Positions 35,420 to 44,123 are shown, counted from the first letter of the stretch. The stretch is DNA of 64,000 nt from an uncultured Duncaniella sp. (GCA_910589485.1 CAJUSW010000002.1:186001-250000); one strand, 5' to 3'. Numbers and translations are program-made. The notes: generated by a model not told the origin, from the letters alone.

Positions 35420-36331
35420 TTACTTACCGGGAGTTACTTCCACAGCCTCTACCTCGAATACGAGAGTAGCGTTGGGACCGATACCGGCCTGGGGCTGTCC
35501 GTCAACACCATAAGCGAGTTCACCGGGGATGTAGAGGATGTACTTGGCACCCTTGTTCATCATGGCGAGACCCTCGGCAAATCCGGGCACTGTGCCACGG
35601 GGGCTGAGGTTGGCGCCCTGGTCGTTGCTGTCGAATACGGTGCCGTCGATGAGCTGACCCTTGTACTTGACAACGGCTGAACCGTTCTGGCCTACAGGCT
35701 CACCTGTACCCTCGTTTACCACCTTGTAAGCGAGACCGCTCTCGGTAGTCTTGATCGAGGGATCGTTCTTGATGGCGTCCTGTACATAGGCTGCGCCCTT
35801 CTCCTTATTCTCCTTAGCCTCGGGAGAGTTCTCCTTTGCAGCCTTTGCAGCCTCTTCCTGAGCCTGATAGTACTGCATGATCTTCTGCTGAGCCTGCTGG
35901 GCGAGCATCTGGAAAGTACCCTGGGCCTCGCTGAGCTCGCTCATGCTCACTGAGTCGGTCTTGAAGTACTTGGCATATGCCTCGTAAACCTTGGCGCGGT
36001 CAACGGGGATGCCGGCCTGCTCGTAGCGGTAGAGCTGACCTGCGAGCTGGAGACCGAATGACAGACCGGTCAGGTAACCCTGCTGGGTGGTATCGGTCAT
36101 GATCACCTGCTTGAAACCGCGCAGGATATCATCCTTCTTGAGAGCGTCCTTCTGCTCCTGGGGGATGGAATTATAGTCGCTTGCAAGACGCATGCCCTGG
36201 GTCATGCCCAGATAAGTGGCCAGAGAGTCGGCAAAGCCCTTGTCAGCCTGGCTTGCGGAACCTGAGTTGCCACATGCGCTCATGCCTAACAATGCGGCGG
36301 CTACACCGCAGACTGCTAAAATTTTCTTCAT
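35420..36331 (-). CDS. FKBP-type peptidyl-prolyl isomerase lipoprotein (Mip-like)
   Basis: This protein has 303 residues. The signal peptide ends at a lipobox (LLGMSAC, Cys20), so it is membrane-anchored. A helical dimerisation/chaperone domain (about 30-180, with FADSLATYLGMTQGMRLASD) precedes the FKBP domain (200-300), which contains VVKYKGQLIDGTVFDS, GTVPGFAEGLAMMNKGAKY and the closing NATLVFEVEAVEV. It should assist folding of exported proteins in the periplasm. It follows a second FKBP gene by 37 bases, so both are probably one transcript. Confidence 0.93.
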   Translation of the reverse strand: MKKILAVCGVAAALLGMSACGNSGSASQADKGFADSLATYLGMTQGMRLASDYNSIPQEQKDALKKDDILRGFKQVIMTDTTQQGYLTGLSFGLQLAGQLYRYEQAGIPVDRAKVYEAYAKYFKTDSVSMSELSEAQGTFQMLAQQAQQKIMQYYQAQEEAAKAAKENSPEAKENKEKGAAYVQDAIKNDPSIKTTESGLAYKVVNEGTGEPVGQNGSAVVKYKGQLIDGTVFDSNDQGANLSPRGTVPGFAEGLAMMNKGAKYILYIPGELAYGVDGQPQAGIGPNATLVFEVEAVEVTPGK

Positions 36332-36368
36332 TTCTATTATTTATTTTGTGTTAATGATTGATTTCGGA

Positions 36369-36989
36369 TCAGAGCACCTTGAGAAGCTCTACGTCAAATA
36401 TCAAGGTTGCGTTCGGGCCGATCACGCCACCTGCGCCGTTGGGGCCGTAGGCGAGCTGTGAGGGGATGTGGAGACGCCATTTCGAGCCGGCTTTCATGAG
36501 CTGAAGGGCCTCGACCCATCCGGGGATCACCTGGGTCACACCGAATGTGGCGGGCACACCGCGCTCCACCGAGCTGTCAAATACTGTGCCGTCGATAAGC
36601 TTGCCGGTATAGTGTACCTCTACGCGGTCGGTAGCTTTGGGCATGGGGCCGTCGCCCTCGGTGATCACCTCATACTGGAGGCCCGAAGGAGTGGTCTTTA
36701 CTTCGGCGCGCTTGCCGTTCTCCTCGAGATATTTCTTGCCGGCTTCGGCATTGATCTCGGCCATCTTGTCGGCCTCGGCCTTCTGCTTGGCTTCCATAGC
36801 CTCGAAGAATTTCTGGATCTCGGCTTTGGCTTCGTCGTAGGTCATTTTAGGCTCTGAGCCGTAGAACACGGCGGCTACACCGTCGGCGAAGTCCTCCACG
36901 TTGATGGATTGTATGCCGCTTGCGCGGAAATTATTGCCCATGCTCAATCCGAGAGCATAGCTGATGCGGTCAAGTTCTTTATTTTCCAT
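36369..36989 (-). CDS. FKBP-type peptidyl-prolyl isomerase without signal peptide
   Basis: The start at 36989 gives 206 residues beginning MENKELDRISYALGLSMGNN, the usual Mip/FkpA helical domain start. The open frame reaches 37079 but the extra residues look non-native and the -7 box at 37084-37091 is upstream of both. An FKBP domain occupies the last 110 residues (VEVHYTGKLIDGTVFDS, FGVTQVIPGWVEALQLMKAG, IGPNATLIFDVELL). It lacks export signals and would act in the cytosol, unlike the lipoprotein next door. Confidence 0.93.
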   Translation of the reverse strand: MENKELDRISYALGLSMGNNFRASGIQSINVEDFADGVAAVFYGSEPKMTYDEAKAEIQKFFEAMEAKQKAEADKMAEINAEAGKKYLEENGKRAEVKTTPSGLQYEVITEGDGPMPKATDRVEVHYTGKLIDGTVFDSSVERGVPATFGVTQVIPGWVEALQLMKAGSKWRLHIPSQLAYGPNGAGGVIGPNATLIFDVELLKVL

Positions 36990-37083
36990 GATTTGTAATT
37001 TGATGTTTCTATGTCTGTGCCGGCATGGCACCGGCAGTGTGCACCCTATCGTTCCGGGAAAGGATAATAAGGATAACAAACTG

Positions 37084-37091
37084 CAAAGTTA
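37084..37091 (-). promoter_or_regulatory. -7 box for the two FKBP genes
   Basis: TAACTTTG on the minus strand, an exact TAnnTTTG match 95 bases upstream of the chosen start. No convincing -33 element at the standard distance. Confidence 0.5.
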
Positions 37092-37347
37092 AGAGATTTT
37101 ACCAAGCCGACGGGTAATTTTTAATTAAAAAAGTTAAAAAGAGCGGTTATTGTAGGTTTGTCTGCCAATTATTTCATTTTGTTGCATTTTATCAGCTACT
37201 TATTATTGTAATGTTCATTATACATTAACGCTCCGTGGCACCCTAAAGTTCGATGGCGCGGGGCGGTTGGCGGGATCGCTTGTGGTATCGCTACGCTCTC
37301 CCCCTGAAAATCCCCATCGCCGTGGATGAATAGTGAGGAAAATTTGT
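37092..37347. other. Intergenic stretch without a gene
   Basis: Together with its borders this gap of almost 400 bases (36990-37380) holds two promoter boxes and otherwise AT-rich DNA. I see no coding pattern, no RNA gene and no strong hairpin. Confidence 0.4.
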
Positions 37348-37355
37348 TATATTTG
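37348..37355 (+). promoter_or_regulatory. -7 box ahead of the nucleotidyltransferase gene
   Basis: TATATTTG, an exact TAnnTTTG match, 25 bases before the ATG at 37381. The -33 element is not clear. Confidence 0.5.
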
Positions 37356-37380
37356 CAGATTGAATTAATCACCAACCCTT

Positions 37381-37677
37381 ATGTGCTCACGGCATGAATG
37401 TATATCCCGTCTGATTGATGCCACTCCGTATATCCGCCAGGAATTCGGGGTCAAGTCAATGTGTGTGTTCGGATCCATGGCTCGGGGCGATAACCGTCCC
37501 GGCAGTGATGTGGATGTATGTGTTGACATGCCTCCGAAGGCATTCCGAATACTTGCACTGAAGGATTTTCTACAGGATTTGCTGGGCGTGGCTGTTGACG
37601 TGGTGCGCAAATCACCGCATCTTGATTCATTTCTTCAAAAAGAGATTGACCGCGATAGAATTTCAATATTCTCATAG
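37381..37677 (+). CDS. MNT-type minimal nucleotidyltransferase, no HEPN partner
   Basis: The 98 residues show the polymerase-beta-like signature CVFGSMARGDNRPGSDVDVC (residues 28-47), in which Gly-Ser and the two Asp of DVD bind nucleotide and metal. MNT proteins usually sit next to a HEPN RNase and act as its antitoxin by AMPylating it (MntA/HepT). Here the next gene, 27 bases on, is recF, and the preceding stretch is non-coding, so the partner is missing. It could be an orphan antitoxin or have another role. It has its own promoter box. Confidence 0.85.
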   Translation: MCSRHECISRLIDATPYIRQEFGVKSMCVFGSMARGDNRPGSDVDVCVDMPPKAFRILALKDFLQDLLGVAVDVVRKSPHLDSFLQKEIDRDRISIFS

Positions 37678-37704
37678 AATTGAGATCAGTTTTAAAGAAT
37701 AATA

Positions 37705-38808
37705 ATGCGTCTTAACGAACTGTCGTTAAATAATTTCAAGAATATACCCGAGGCTCGGCTGGAGCTGTCGGGCAAGGTGAACGGTTTCCTGGGCAACAAC
37801 GGCATGGGAAAGAGCAACCTGCTCGATGCGGTGTATTTCCTGAGTTTCTGCAAAAGCTTCTCGGGTGTCAACGACCGTATGCTCATACGCCGTGGCGAGG
37901 AGTGGGCCATAGTAAAAGGTCGCTACGAGCGCAAGGGGATTGATGAAGAACTGGTGATGGGCATGGGCGCAGGCCGGCGCAAGAGTCTGAAGCGCGGTGG
38001 CAAGGAGTATCAGCGGTTGAGCGCCCACATCGGTGCATTCCCTCTGGTGATGGTGGCCCCGCAGGATATTGACCTCATACGCGGTAGCGGTGAGGAACGT
38101 CGCCGGTGGATGGATATGGTCATCTCCCAGAGCGATCCCCAGTATCTCGATGCATTGATACGCTATAACAAGGGGCTGGAGCAGCGAAACCGTCTGCTTC
38201 GCGACGGATGTGTCGACCCTGCGCTTTACAGCGCCGTTGAGGTGATGATGGAGATGAGCGCCGACTATCTCCACCGGGCACGTGCCGGATGGGTCGAGAG
38301 CCTCACCGGAATTTTTGACCGCTATTACACCGCCATAGCCGGCGAGGATGGCGAGCATGTGGCCCTGAGATACGAGAGCCACCTGTCGCGCGGAGGCGGA
38401 GTTACCCTGGGCACGCTCATGGATGAGGCTCGCCGCCACGACGAGATTGTGAAGCACACCTCGGTGGGACCCCATCGCGATGATATTGAGATGGAGCTTG
38501 ACGGGATGCCCATGAGACGCACCGGATCGCAGGGGCAGTGCAAGACATTCACCATAGCCCTCCGCCTGGCGCAGTATGATTTTCTGCGCGAGGCCACCGG
38601 GATGCGACCCCTGCTTCTGCTCGACGATATTTTCGACAAACTCGATGCCACGCGCGTGGAGCGTATCATGGGCCTTGTGACCGGTGAGGGTTTCGGACAG
38701 ATATTCGTGACCGACACCAACCGCACCCATCTCGACGAGATCATGGCGCGCACCGGTGGCGACTACCGCCTGTGGAGGGTGGAGAAAGGGGGATTCACTC
38801 CGTTATGA
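37705..38808 (+). CDS. recF: DNA replication and repair protein RecF
   Basis: RecF is an SMC-like ATPase that helps load RecA at gaps. The 367 residues have Walker A GNNGMGKS (30-37), the FxNF start LNELSLNNFKNIPEARLEL, the signature-like region TGSQGQCKTFTIALRLA, and Walker B LLLLDDIFDKLD, followed by IFVTDTN. Its stop overlaps the start of the DUF721 gene (ATGA). The position beside a DUF721/DciA-like gene is common in Bacteroidetes. Confidence 0.96.
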   Translation: MRLNELSLNNFKNIPEARLELSGKVNGFLGNNGMGKSNLLDAVYFLSFCKSFSGVNDRMLIRRGEEWAIVKGRYERKGIDEELVMGMGAGRRKSLKRGGKEYQRLSAHIGAFPLVMVAPQDIDLIRGSGEERRRWMDMVISQSDPQYLDALIRYNKGLEQRNRLLRDGCVDPALYSAVEVMMEMSADYLHRARAGWVESLTGIFDRYYTAIAGEDGEHVALRYESHLSRGGGVTLGTLMDEARRHDEIVKHTSVGPHRDDIEMELDGMPMRRTGSQGQCKTFTIALRLAQYDFLREATGMRPLLLLDDIFDKLDATRVERIMGLVTGEGFGQIFVTDTNRTHLDEIMARTGGDYRLWRVEKGGFTPL

Positions 38809-39095
38809 AACGCACCTATCCCAAGCATATAGCGGCCATAATCGATGAGGCTATGGACCGTGCCGGACTCACCGACTCGCTCAACGAGCAACGGGCGGCA
38901 GCGGCGTGGGTCGATGTGGTGGGGCCGTCGATCAACCGATATACCACCCGCCGGTATGTCGACCACGGGGTGATGCACGTGTACATGACCTCGGCTCCGC
39001 TCAAGAACGAGCTGGGATTCGTGCGCGACCGTCTCATCGAGGCCATCAACCGTCAGGTGGGTGTCGAGACGGTCAAAGAGATAGTTTTCCATTAG
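38805..39095 (+). CDS. DUF721/DciA-like protein
   Basis: The ATG at 38805 gives 96 residues beginning MKRTYPKHIAAIIDEAMDRA; a longer reading from 38772 overlaps recF and is unlikely. The body matches DUF721: AWVDVVGPSINRYTTRRYVD, then LKNELGFVRDRLIEAINRQV. DUF721 includes DciA, the replicative helicase operator of many bacteria, so a role in replication is plausible. Coupled to recF by a 4-base overlap. Confidence 0.88.
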   Translation: MKRTYPKHIAAIIDEAMDRAGLTDSLNEQRAAAAWVDVVGPSINRYTTRRYVDHGVMHVYMTSAPLKNELGFVRDRLIEAINRQVGVETVKEIVFH

Positions 39096-39122
39096 TACAA
39101 TTGAGATAATTTACTTACAACA

Positions 39123-39566
39123 ATGAGCGATTACTGCGAGGGTGGAATCAAGCACTTCCGCCACCACATGCCGCTGCAGATGCGGTTCAACGATATTGAC
39201 ATGCTGGGACACCTCAACAACAGCGTCTACTTCACATTCATGGATCTTGCCAAGACCCGCTATTTCCAGGCCGTGCTCGGCGACAAGCTGAAATGGGGCG
39301 AGATAGGTGTGGTCATAGTCAACGTCAACTGTGATTTCTGCATGCCCACATTCTTCGACGACAAGATCGAGGTGGAGACCGCCGTGGTGGCCATAGGCGA
39401 GAAGAGCCTCACGCTCGAGCAGAGGGTATATTCCACCGACGATCAGCGTGTGCGTTGCCGTTGTCGCACCATCATGTCGGGCTTCAATGCCAAGACTCTC
39501 AAGTCGGAACCCATCACCGCCGAATGGCGTGAAGCCCTCGAGAACTACGAAGGCAAGAAATTCTGA
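39123..39566 (+). CDS. Acyl-CoA thioesterase (4HBT hot-dog family)
   Basis: The 147 residues show the hot-dog motif MRFNDIDMLGHLNNSVYFTF, with Asp in the usual catalytic place, then MDLAKTRYFQAVLG and VVIVNVNCDFCMPTFFDDKI. The family hydrolyses acyl-CoA, often aromatic or short-chain. The substrate cannot be told from sequence. It follows the DUF721 gene by 27 bases and is likely in the recF operon. Confidence 0.9.
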   Translation: MSDYCEGGIKHFRHHMPLQMRFNDIDMLGHLNNSVYFTFMDLAKTRYFQAVLGDKLKWGEIGVVIVNVNCDFCMPTFFDDKIEVETAVVAIGEKSLTLEQRVYSTDDQRVRCRCRTIMSGFNAKTLKSEPITAEWREALENYEGKKF

Positions 39567-39574
39567 TCCCCGTC

Positions 39575-39588
39575 ATAACCTCATAACC
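39575..39588 (+). repeat. Two ATAACC units between thioesterase and rRNA methyltransferase genes
   Basis: ATAACC begins at 39575 and 39583, with the 8-base spacing seen elsewhere, 11 bases before an ATG. No palindrome accompanies this copy. Confidence 0.5.
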
Positions 39589-39599
39589 TTTTAATACCC

Positions 39600-41006
39600 A
39601 TGACCCTCCCTGCTGAATTCATAGACATGCTTGACAGCCTCGGACTCGGCGATGCCGCCGGGGCCATATCCTCCCATGAGCCGGAAGTGTCGGTGCGACT
39701 CAACCGTGCCAAACCGGCCGACAGCCTCCCTGCCGGTACATCTGGCGTAGTGGGGTGGTGCCCCGACGGCCATTATCTTAAGGAACGCCCGTCGTTCACT
39801 ATGGATCCCCGCTGGCATCAGGGCAGGTATTATGTTCAGGAGGGCGCATCGATGTTCCACGGCCATGTGGTGCGATCGTTGTCGGCCATGACAACCCGTC
39901 CACTCGCCGTGCTTGATGCGTGTGCCTCCCCTGGCGGAAAGACCACGGCCATCATCGACGCCCTGCCCGCCGGATCGGTAGTGGTGGCCAACGAATACGT
40001 GCCATCTCGTGCCGCCATCCTGCGCGAGAATGTGATCAAGTGGGGCTATCCCGCCACTATAGTCACCCGTGGCGATACGGCGCGGTTTGCCGACATGGGC
40101 CCTGTCTTTGACCTCATCATCTCCGACGTCCCCTGCTCGGGCGAGGGGATGATGCGCAAGGACTCCGAGGCTGTGGCCCAGTGGAGCCGTGGACTCGTCG
40201 AGGAGTGCACCGCCCGTCAGCGCGAGATCGTCGACAACCTGTGGGAAGCCCTGCGCCCCGGAGGCGTGATGATCTACAGCACATGCACCTTCAACCGCTC
40301 GGAGGACGAGATGATGGTCCATCACCTCATCGACGATCTCGGCGGTGAATCGGTCGAGATACCGGTCGATGAATCTTGGGGCATCATCGGCGCCCTCGAT
40401 GATAAGGGGCGTATTGATCCATCCATCCACTGCTACCGGTTTGTGCCGGGCCACACACGTGGCGAAGGGCTCTTTGTCTCCGTGATACGCAAGCCCGGTG
40501 AGCCGGGTGATACAGGCCGTCACATCTCGGCCCCCAAGGTCAAGTCCAAGGGTAAAGGAAAGGGTAAGGATAAATCCCTGCCCATCCCTCCCGTTGCCTC
40601 ATCGTGGCTTGAGAATTCCTCCGGCTACTCCATCTATGCAACCGACGACAGGGTGAACGCATTCCCCGTCGAGCACATACCCTTGCTCTCGCTCGTGCGT
40701 CAGCACATCGACGTGATCCACGAAGGCATAGTGATAGGCAACATCAAGGGGCGCGACCTCGTGCCCTCCCAGTCGCTTGTGATGTCACGCGCCCTCGCCT
40801 CAGGTGCCTTCCCCGAGGTTGAGGTCGACCTCGACACAGCCCTGCGCTATCTGCGTGGCGAGTCCCCCGTGTTGCCCGATGGCTCCCCGCGTGGTTTTGT
40901 CCTGCTCACCTTCACCGGCTCCCCGCTGGGCATGGTCAAGAATCTCGGCAACCGTTCCAACTCGCTATATCCCACCTCCTGGCGCATACGCAAAAGTACG
41001 GTCTGA
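39600..41006 (+). CDS. RsmF/RsmB-type rRNA (cytosine-C5) methyltransferase
   Basis: The 468 residues show the RNA m5C enzyme order: SAM loop LDACASPGGKTTAIID, ISDVPCSGEGMMRKD with the first catalytic Cys and the second in IYSTCTFNRSEDE. A C-terminal domain of about 170 residues (SGYSIYATDDRVNAFPVEHI and on) resembles the PUA-like tail of RsmF, including a basic Lys/Gly patch (VKSKGKGKGKDKSL). It methylates rRNA, probably 16S. The gene is separated from the thioesterase by 33 bases containing ATAACC repeats. Confidence 0.92.
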   Translation: MTLPAEFIDMLDSLGLGDAAGAISSHEPEVSVRLNRAKPADSLPAGTSGVVGWCPDGHYLKERPSFTMDPRWHQGRYYVQEGASMFHGHVVRSLSAMTTRPLAVLDACASPGGKTTAIIDALPAGSVVVANEYVPSRAAILRENVIKWGYPATIVTRGDTARFADMGPVFDLIISDVPCSGEGMMRKDSEAVAQWSRGLVEECTARQREIVDNLWEALRPGGVMIYSTCTFNRSEDEMMVHHLIDDLGGESVEIPVDESWGIIGALDDKGRIDPSIHCYRFVPGHTRGEGLFVSVIRKPGEPGDTGRHISAPKVKSKGKGKGKDKSLPIPPVASSWLENSSGYSIYATDDRVNAFPVEHIPLLSLVRQHIDVIHEGIVIGNIKGRDLVPSQSLVMSRALASGAFPEVEVDLDTALRYLRGESPVLPDGSPRGFVLLTFTGSPLGMVKNLGNRSNSLYPTSWRIRKSTV

Positions 41007-41057
41007 ACTCCCGCCAAAAGGTGCGATAATATCGTGTTCCGTAATTATATTCCACAA

Positions 41058-41543
41058 TTATATTCCACCATCGGTGGCACGTTGCATATGTAGCAACGGA
41101 TAAGGGCGCCCCTCGCCGTCGAGCTCGGAACGTCCCGTGACTGCAAATCCCATCCTCTCGTAAAACCCTATTGCCTGGACATTCTGCTCATTCACATCCA
41201 CCTTGTCCACGCCCATCCGTGTCACAGCATGGGTCAGCAACCGTCGCCCTATGCCCTTGCCTCTGGCTCCGGCATCCACAAATAGCATCTCAAGCATTGT
41301 GCCGGCCACACCCATGAACCCCAACGCAGCGCCGTCGCAGTCACGGCACACGTACAGGTCCACCATGCTCAGATACTCAGGCATGCGGGAGCGGTAATAG
41401 GCAAAATCACTCTCGGCGAGAAAATCGTGGGTCGCTTTCACCGAGCTTTCCCATATCTCGATCAACCGCGTATGATCGTTCGCGGAGGCCTTCACTATGT
41501 GGGTCTCACCATCCTTATTGACGGTAATGTCGGGTGCTGTCAT
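41058..41543 (-). CDS. GNAT family N-acetyltransferase
   Basis: The ATG at 41543 gives 161 residues. The frame is open to 41618, but a full promoter (41567-41598) lies in that extension. The acetyl-CoA site is LEMLFVDAGARGKGIGRRLL, with NVQAIGFYERMGFAVTGR after it. The N-terminal WESSVKATHDFLAESDFAYY matches YafP/ElaA-like small acetyltransferases found widely in Bacteroidetes. The substrate is unknown. Confidence 0.9.
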   Translation of the reverse strand: MTAPDITVNKDGETHIVKASANDHTRLIEIWESSVKATHDFLAESDFAYYRSRMPEYLSMVDLYVCRDCDGAALGFMGVAGTMLEMLFVDAGARGKGIGRRLLTHAVTRMGVDKVDVNEQNVQAIGFYERMGFAVTGRSELDGEGRPYPLLHMQRATDGGI

Positions 41544-41566
41544 AATCGTTGAGGTATTATCCGTTG

Positions 41567-41598
41567 CAAATCTACATAATCCCGCCCATACGGGCAAA
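41567..41598 (-). promoter_or_regulatory. Promoter of the GNAT gene
   Basis: Minus strand TTTG (41595-41598), 20 bases, TAGATTTG (41567-41574): a full Bacteroidetes match, 23 bases ahead of the ATG, which decides the start codon. Confidence 0.7.
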
Positions 41599-41690
41599 TA
41601 GCCGGGATCCATTATCACGCTGAACCTATGGCTGAGGGTGATTGTTGAATCTATACAAACCGTTTCAACTATTTTATCCCTTTACCATAT

Positions 41691-42812
41691 ATGTCGGCCC
41701 CCGTTTCACTGAGGTATTGGACCGCCGACCGCATCATGCGTCTCATCATCGGCCTGGTCATCACCGGATTGCTCGTATGGCTCATACGCTATCTGAGCAA
41801 TGTGTTGTTGCCGTTTTTCGTGGCATGCCTCATCGCCTATCTTCTCCAGCCCATCGTCGAGTTCAACCGCCGGCTTGTGGGGTGCAAAGGCCGTGTCATC
41901 CCATCGATACTCACCATCATCGACGTCACCGTGGTGCTTGGGCTTGTGGTCTACATGTTCCTTCCCTCGGTGATACACGAGCTCGACTCGCTCGGCGACA
42001 TCATCAGGAGCGTGACATCGGGTCAGCGGGCCATGCCACGGTTCCACAAATCAGTGGTCGACTTCATCGCCAAGTACTTCGACCCCGACAATCTCGCGTC
42101 CTTTCTCGACGGCTCCCATCTGCAGACACTCATGAGCCAAGGCTCATCCATTATCGAGGAATCCCTCTCGGTGGTCATGGACATGATCTCATGGTTCCTC
42201 ACGCTCATATACATCCTCTTTATCCTCATCGACTACCCCGCCATCTCCAACGGCTTCAAGCTCATCATCCCACGCAAGTGGCGTCCCGGCGTACTCAAGG
42301 TCATATATGAGGTGCAGGACTACATGGACCGCTATTTCCGTGGCCAGGGCGTCGTGGCCCTCTGTGCCGCCGTGTTCTACTGTATAGGCTTCTCGATAGT
42401 CAAGCTCCCCCTTGCCATCCCCATGGGCATACTTGTGGGTGTCCTCTACATGATCCCCTACTTCCAGTATGTCACGCTCATCCCTGTGGCCGTGATCTGC
42501 TTCATATGCTCCCTCACGGGCGAGGTGACATTCGCCTCCATGTTCGGCCGTTGCATCATGGTTTACGTCGTGAGCCAGTGCATATGCGACTATATCATCA
42601 CCCCCCACATCATGGGCAAGGAGATGGGCATGAACCCCGCTGTGATACTCCTCTCGCTATCGGTGTGGGGCAGTCTGCTCGGTATCATCGGCATGATCAT
42701 CGCCCTCCCCGTCACAGCTATACTCATGACCTACTATCAGCGCTACATCAGCGACCCGGCCGACCCCTCATCTGAGGGCGACTCCCCCGCCGACAGCCAC
42801 CCGGGTCCGTAG
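41691..42812 (+). CDS. AI-2E family (PerM-like) transporter
   Basis: This membrane protein of 373 residues has about eight helices in the AI-2E exporter arrangement: N-terminal pair LIIGLVITGLLVWLIRYLSN and FVACLIAYLLQPIVEF, a central soluble part, then ILVGVLYMIPYFQYVTLIPV with the conserved Pro-rich loop and NPAVILLSLSVWGSLLGIIG. Members include autoinducer-2 and Na+/H+ exporters, so the cargo is not fixed. No AI-2 pathway gene is close. The intergenic gap to trmD is 124 bases. Confidence 0.9.
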   Translation: MSAPVSLRYWTADRIMRLIIGLVITGLLVWLIRYLSNVLLPFFVACLIAYLLQPIVEFNRRLVGCKGRVIPSILTIIDVTVVLGLVVYMFLPSVIHELDSLGDIIRSVTSGQRAMPRFHKSVVDFIAKYFDPDNLASFLDGSHLQTLMSQGSSIIEESLSVVMDMISWFLTLIYILFILIDYPAISNGFKLIIPRKWRPGVLKVIYEVQDYMDRYFRGQGVVALCAAVFYCIGFSIVKLPLAIPMGILVGVLYMIPYFQYVTLIPVAVICFICSLTGEVTFASMFGRCIMVYVVSQCICDYIITPHIMGKEMGMNPAVILLSLSVWGSLLGIIGMIIALPVTAILMTYYQRYISDPADPSSEGDSPADSHPGP

Positions 42813-42873
42813 CACAGCCAAGGCCGTCCACAGCCCGGAATCCGAAATATTTTCATGGAGATGGGGCCTCCGG

Positions 42874-42906
42874 TTGTGCAATATCCCCGAATTTTGCGTA
42901 ATTTTG
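42874..42906 (+). promoter_or_regulatory. Promoter of trmD
   Basis: TTG at 42874-42876, 22 bases, TAATTTTG at 42899-42906. It is 30 bases before the chosen ATG at 42937 and would remove the longer upstream reading. Confidence 0.6.
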
Positions 42907-42936
42907 CACTTTGGACACACTATAAAGAACAGCAAG

Positions 42937-43611
42937 ATGCGTATAGATATTCTCACAGTACTCCCCGAGATGATAGAGTCGCCCCTCAACTGCTCGATAC
43001 TCAAGCGCGCCCAGGACAAGGGGCTGGTGGAAATCGCCGTGCACAACCTGCGCGAATACACCACCAACAAGCACCGCAAGGTGGACGACTACCCCTTCGG
43101 TGGCGAAGCCGGCATGGTGATGCAGGTCGAGCCGGTCGACCGTGCCATCGCTCATCTCAAGTCCCAGCGAGAGTATGACGAGGTGATATTCACATCACCC
43201 GACGGTGAGACATTCGATCAGCCCATGGCGAACACCCTCTCGCTCTGTGAGAATCTCATCATCCTCTGCGGCCACTACAAGGGCGTGGACTACCGCATAC
43301 GCGAGCATCTCATCACCAAGGAGATATCCATAGGCGATTACGTCCTCACCGGAGGCGAAATCCCGGCCGTAGTGATAGCCGACGCAGTGGTCCGTCTCAT
43401 CCCCGGAGCCATCGGTGACGAGCAGAGCGCCCTCAGCGACTCCTTCCAGGACAACCTGCTTGCCCCACCTGTCTACACCCGCCCTGCCGAATACAAAGGC
43501 TGGCGCGTCCCCGACGTGCTTCTCTCAGGCCACAAAGCCCGCATCGACGACTGGAAACACGAGCAGGCCCTCGAGCGCACCCGCCGCCTCCGCCCCGACC
43601 TCCTCGACTGA
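42937..43611 (+). CDS. trmD: tRNA (guanine37-N1)-methyltransferase
   Basis: TrmD makes m1G37 next to the anticodon and prevents frameshifting. Start at 42937 gives 224 residues, as in relatives (MRIDILTVLPEMIESPLNC). The SpoU-like knot is visible in LIILCGHYKGVDYRIREHLI and ISIGDYVLTGGEIPAVVIAD. An alternative reading from 42874 overlaps the promoter. The gene is not part of the usual rpsP-rimM-trmD-rplS cluster here. Confidence 0.96.
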   Translation: MRIDILTVLPEMIESPLNCSILKRAQDKGLVEIAVHNLREYTTNKHRKVDDYPFGGEAGMVMQVEPVDRAIAHLKSQREYDEVIFTSPDGETFDQPMANTLSLCENLIILCGHYKGVDYRIREHLITKEISIGDYVLTGGEIPAVVIADAVVRLIPGAIGDEQSALSDSFQDNLLAPPVYTRPAEYKGWRVPDVLLSGHKARIDDWKHEQALERTRRLRPDLLD

Positions 43612-43685
43612 GGAATCCGCCCAAGGTCTACTACGTCTGTTGAATATTAGGCAGAATATTAGAGCACTCTTAAAGTTATTTATGT

Positions 43686-43872
43686 TAAGTAAGTCTTAAA
43701 AATTAATGCACATATAAATCGCAGTTATTTTTGTGGTATTTTGGTTGCGGAATGAAGGAGCATAGCGAGCTATGCGACTGAGTGACAAAGCCAAAATAGC
43801 CAAAAAGAACAAGATTTATTGGGCAAGCTCTTTAAGATTTACATATAGCGTTTAATTTTTAAGACTTACTTA
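43686..43872. repeat. Long imperfect palindrome, copy 2 of a repeat family
   Basis: Perfect 21-base terminal arms (43686-43706 with 43852-43872) bracket inner arms GGTATTTTGG/CCAAAATAGCC and a centre CATAGC-GA-GCTATG (43761-43774). The core GAATGAAGGAG...GACTGAGTGACAAAG is close to that of copy 1 (31468-31630) although the terminal arms differ. It lies between trmD and the small-protein/GNAT pair, whose promoter begins 7 bases beyond it. No coding sequence is evident in 43612-43900. Confidence 0.82.
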
Positions 43873-43878
43873 TATCAA

Positions 43879-43909
43879 TTGCATAATAAATTATAATAGT
43901 GTATCTTTG
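43879..43909 (+). promoter_or_regulatory. Promoter of the TacAT-like pair
   Basis: TTG at 43879-43881, 20 bases, TATCTTTG at 43902-43909: an excellent Bacteroidetes promoter beginning 7 bases after the palindrome. Confidence 0.7.
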
Positions 43910-43941
43910 CAAAATAGGTTACATTTATTTTGGAGGTAGGC

Positions 43942-44121
43942 ATGGCAATGACAATCAACTCATCACCCGAATTATCGGGAGAATCTGCTCGACTATTCAT
44001 TGAGGAAGCCGAGCGTTGTGGGAAAAATACCACACCTAACATATCTCAGGAACGAGAAATGGAGATTTCCGAGTTTATGCGGAGATCCCGTGACTTCATC
44101 TTTCCACCCAAAAAACAATAA
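43942..44121 (+). CDS. Small protein before a GNAT toxin-like gene, putative antitoxin
   Basis: The ATG at 43942 gives 59 residues beginning MAMTINSSPELSGESARLFI; another ATG at 43948 is equally likely. An unusually good ribosome site GGAGG (43932-43936) lies 5 or 11 bases ahead of them; such sites are rare in this genome. The rest is helical and ends in a basic, aromatic segment (FMRRSRDFIFPPKKQ). It ends 2 bases before the GNAT gene. In TacAT-type modules a small DNA-binding antitoxin precedes the acetyltransferase toxin. I see no clear ribbon-helix-helix, so the antitoxin role rests on layout and general resemblance. Confidence 0.68.
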   Translation: MAMTINSSPELSGESARLFIEEAERCGKNTTPNISQEREMEISEFMRRSRDFIFPPKKQ

Positions 44122-44123
44122 TA

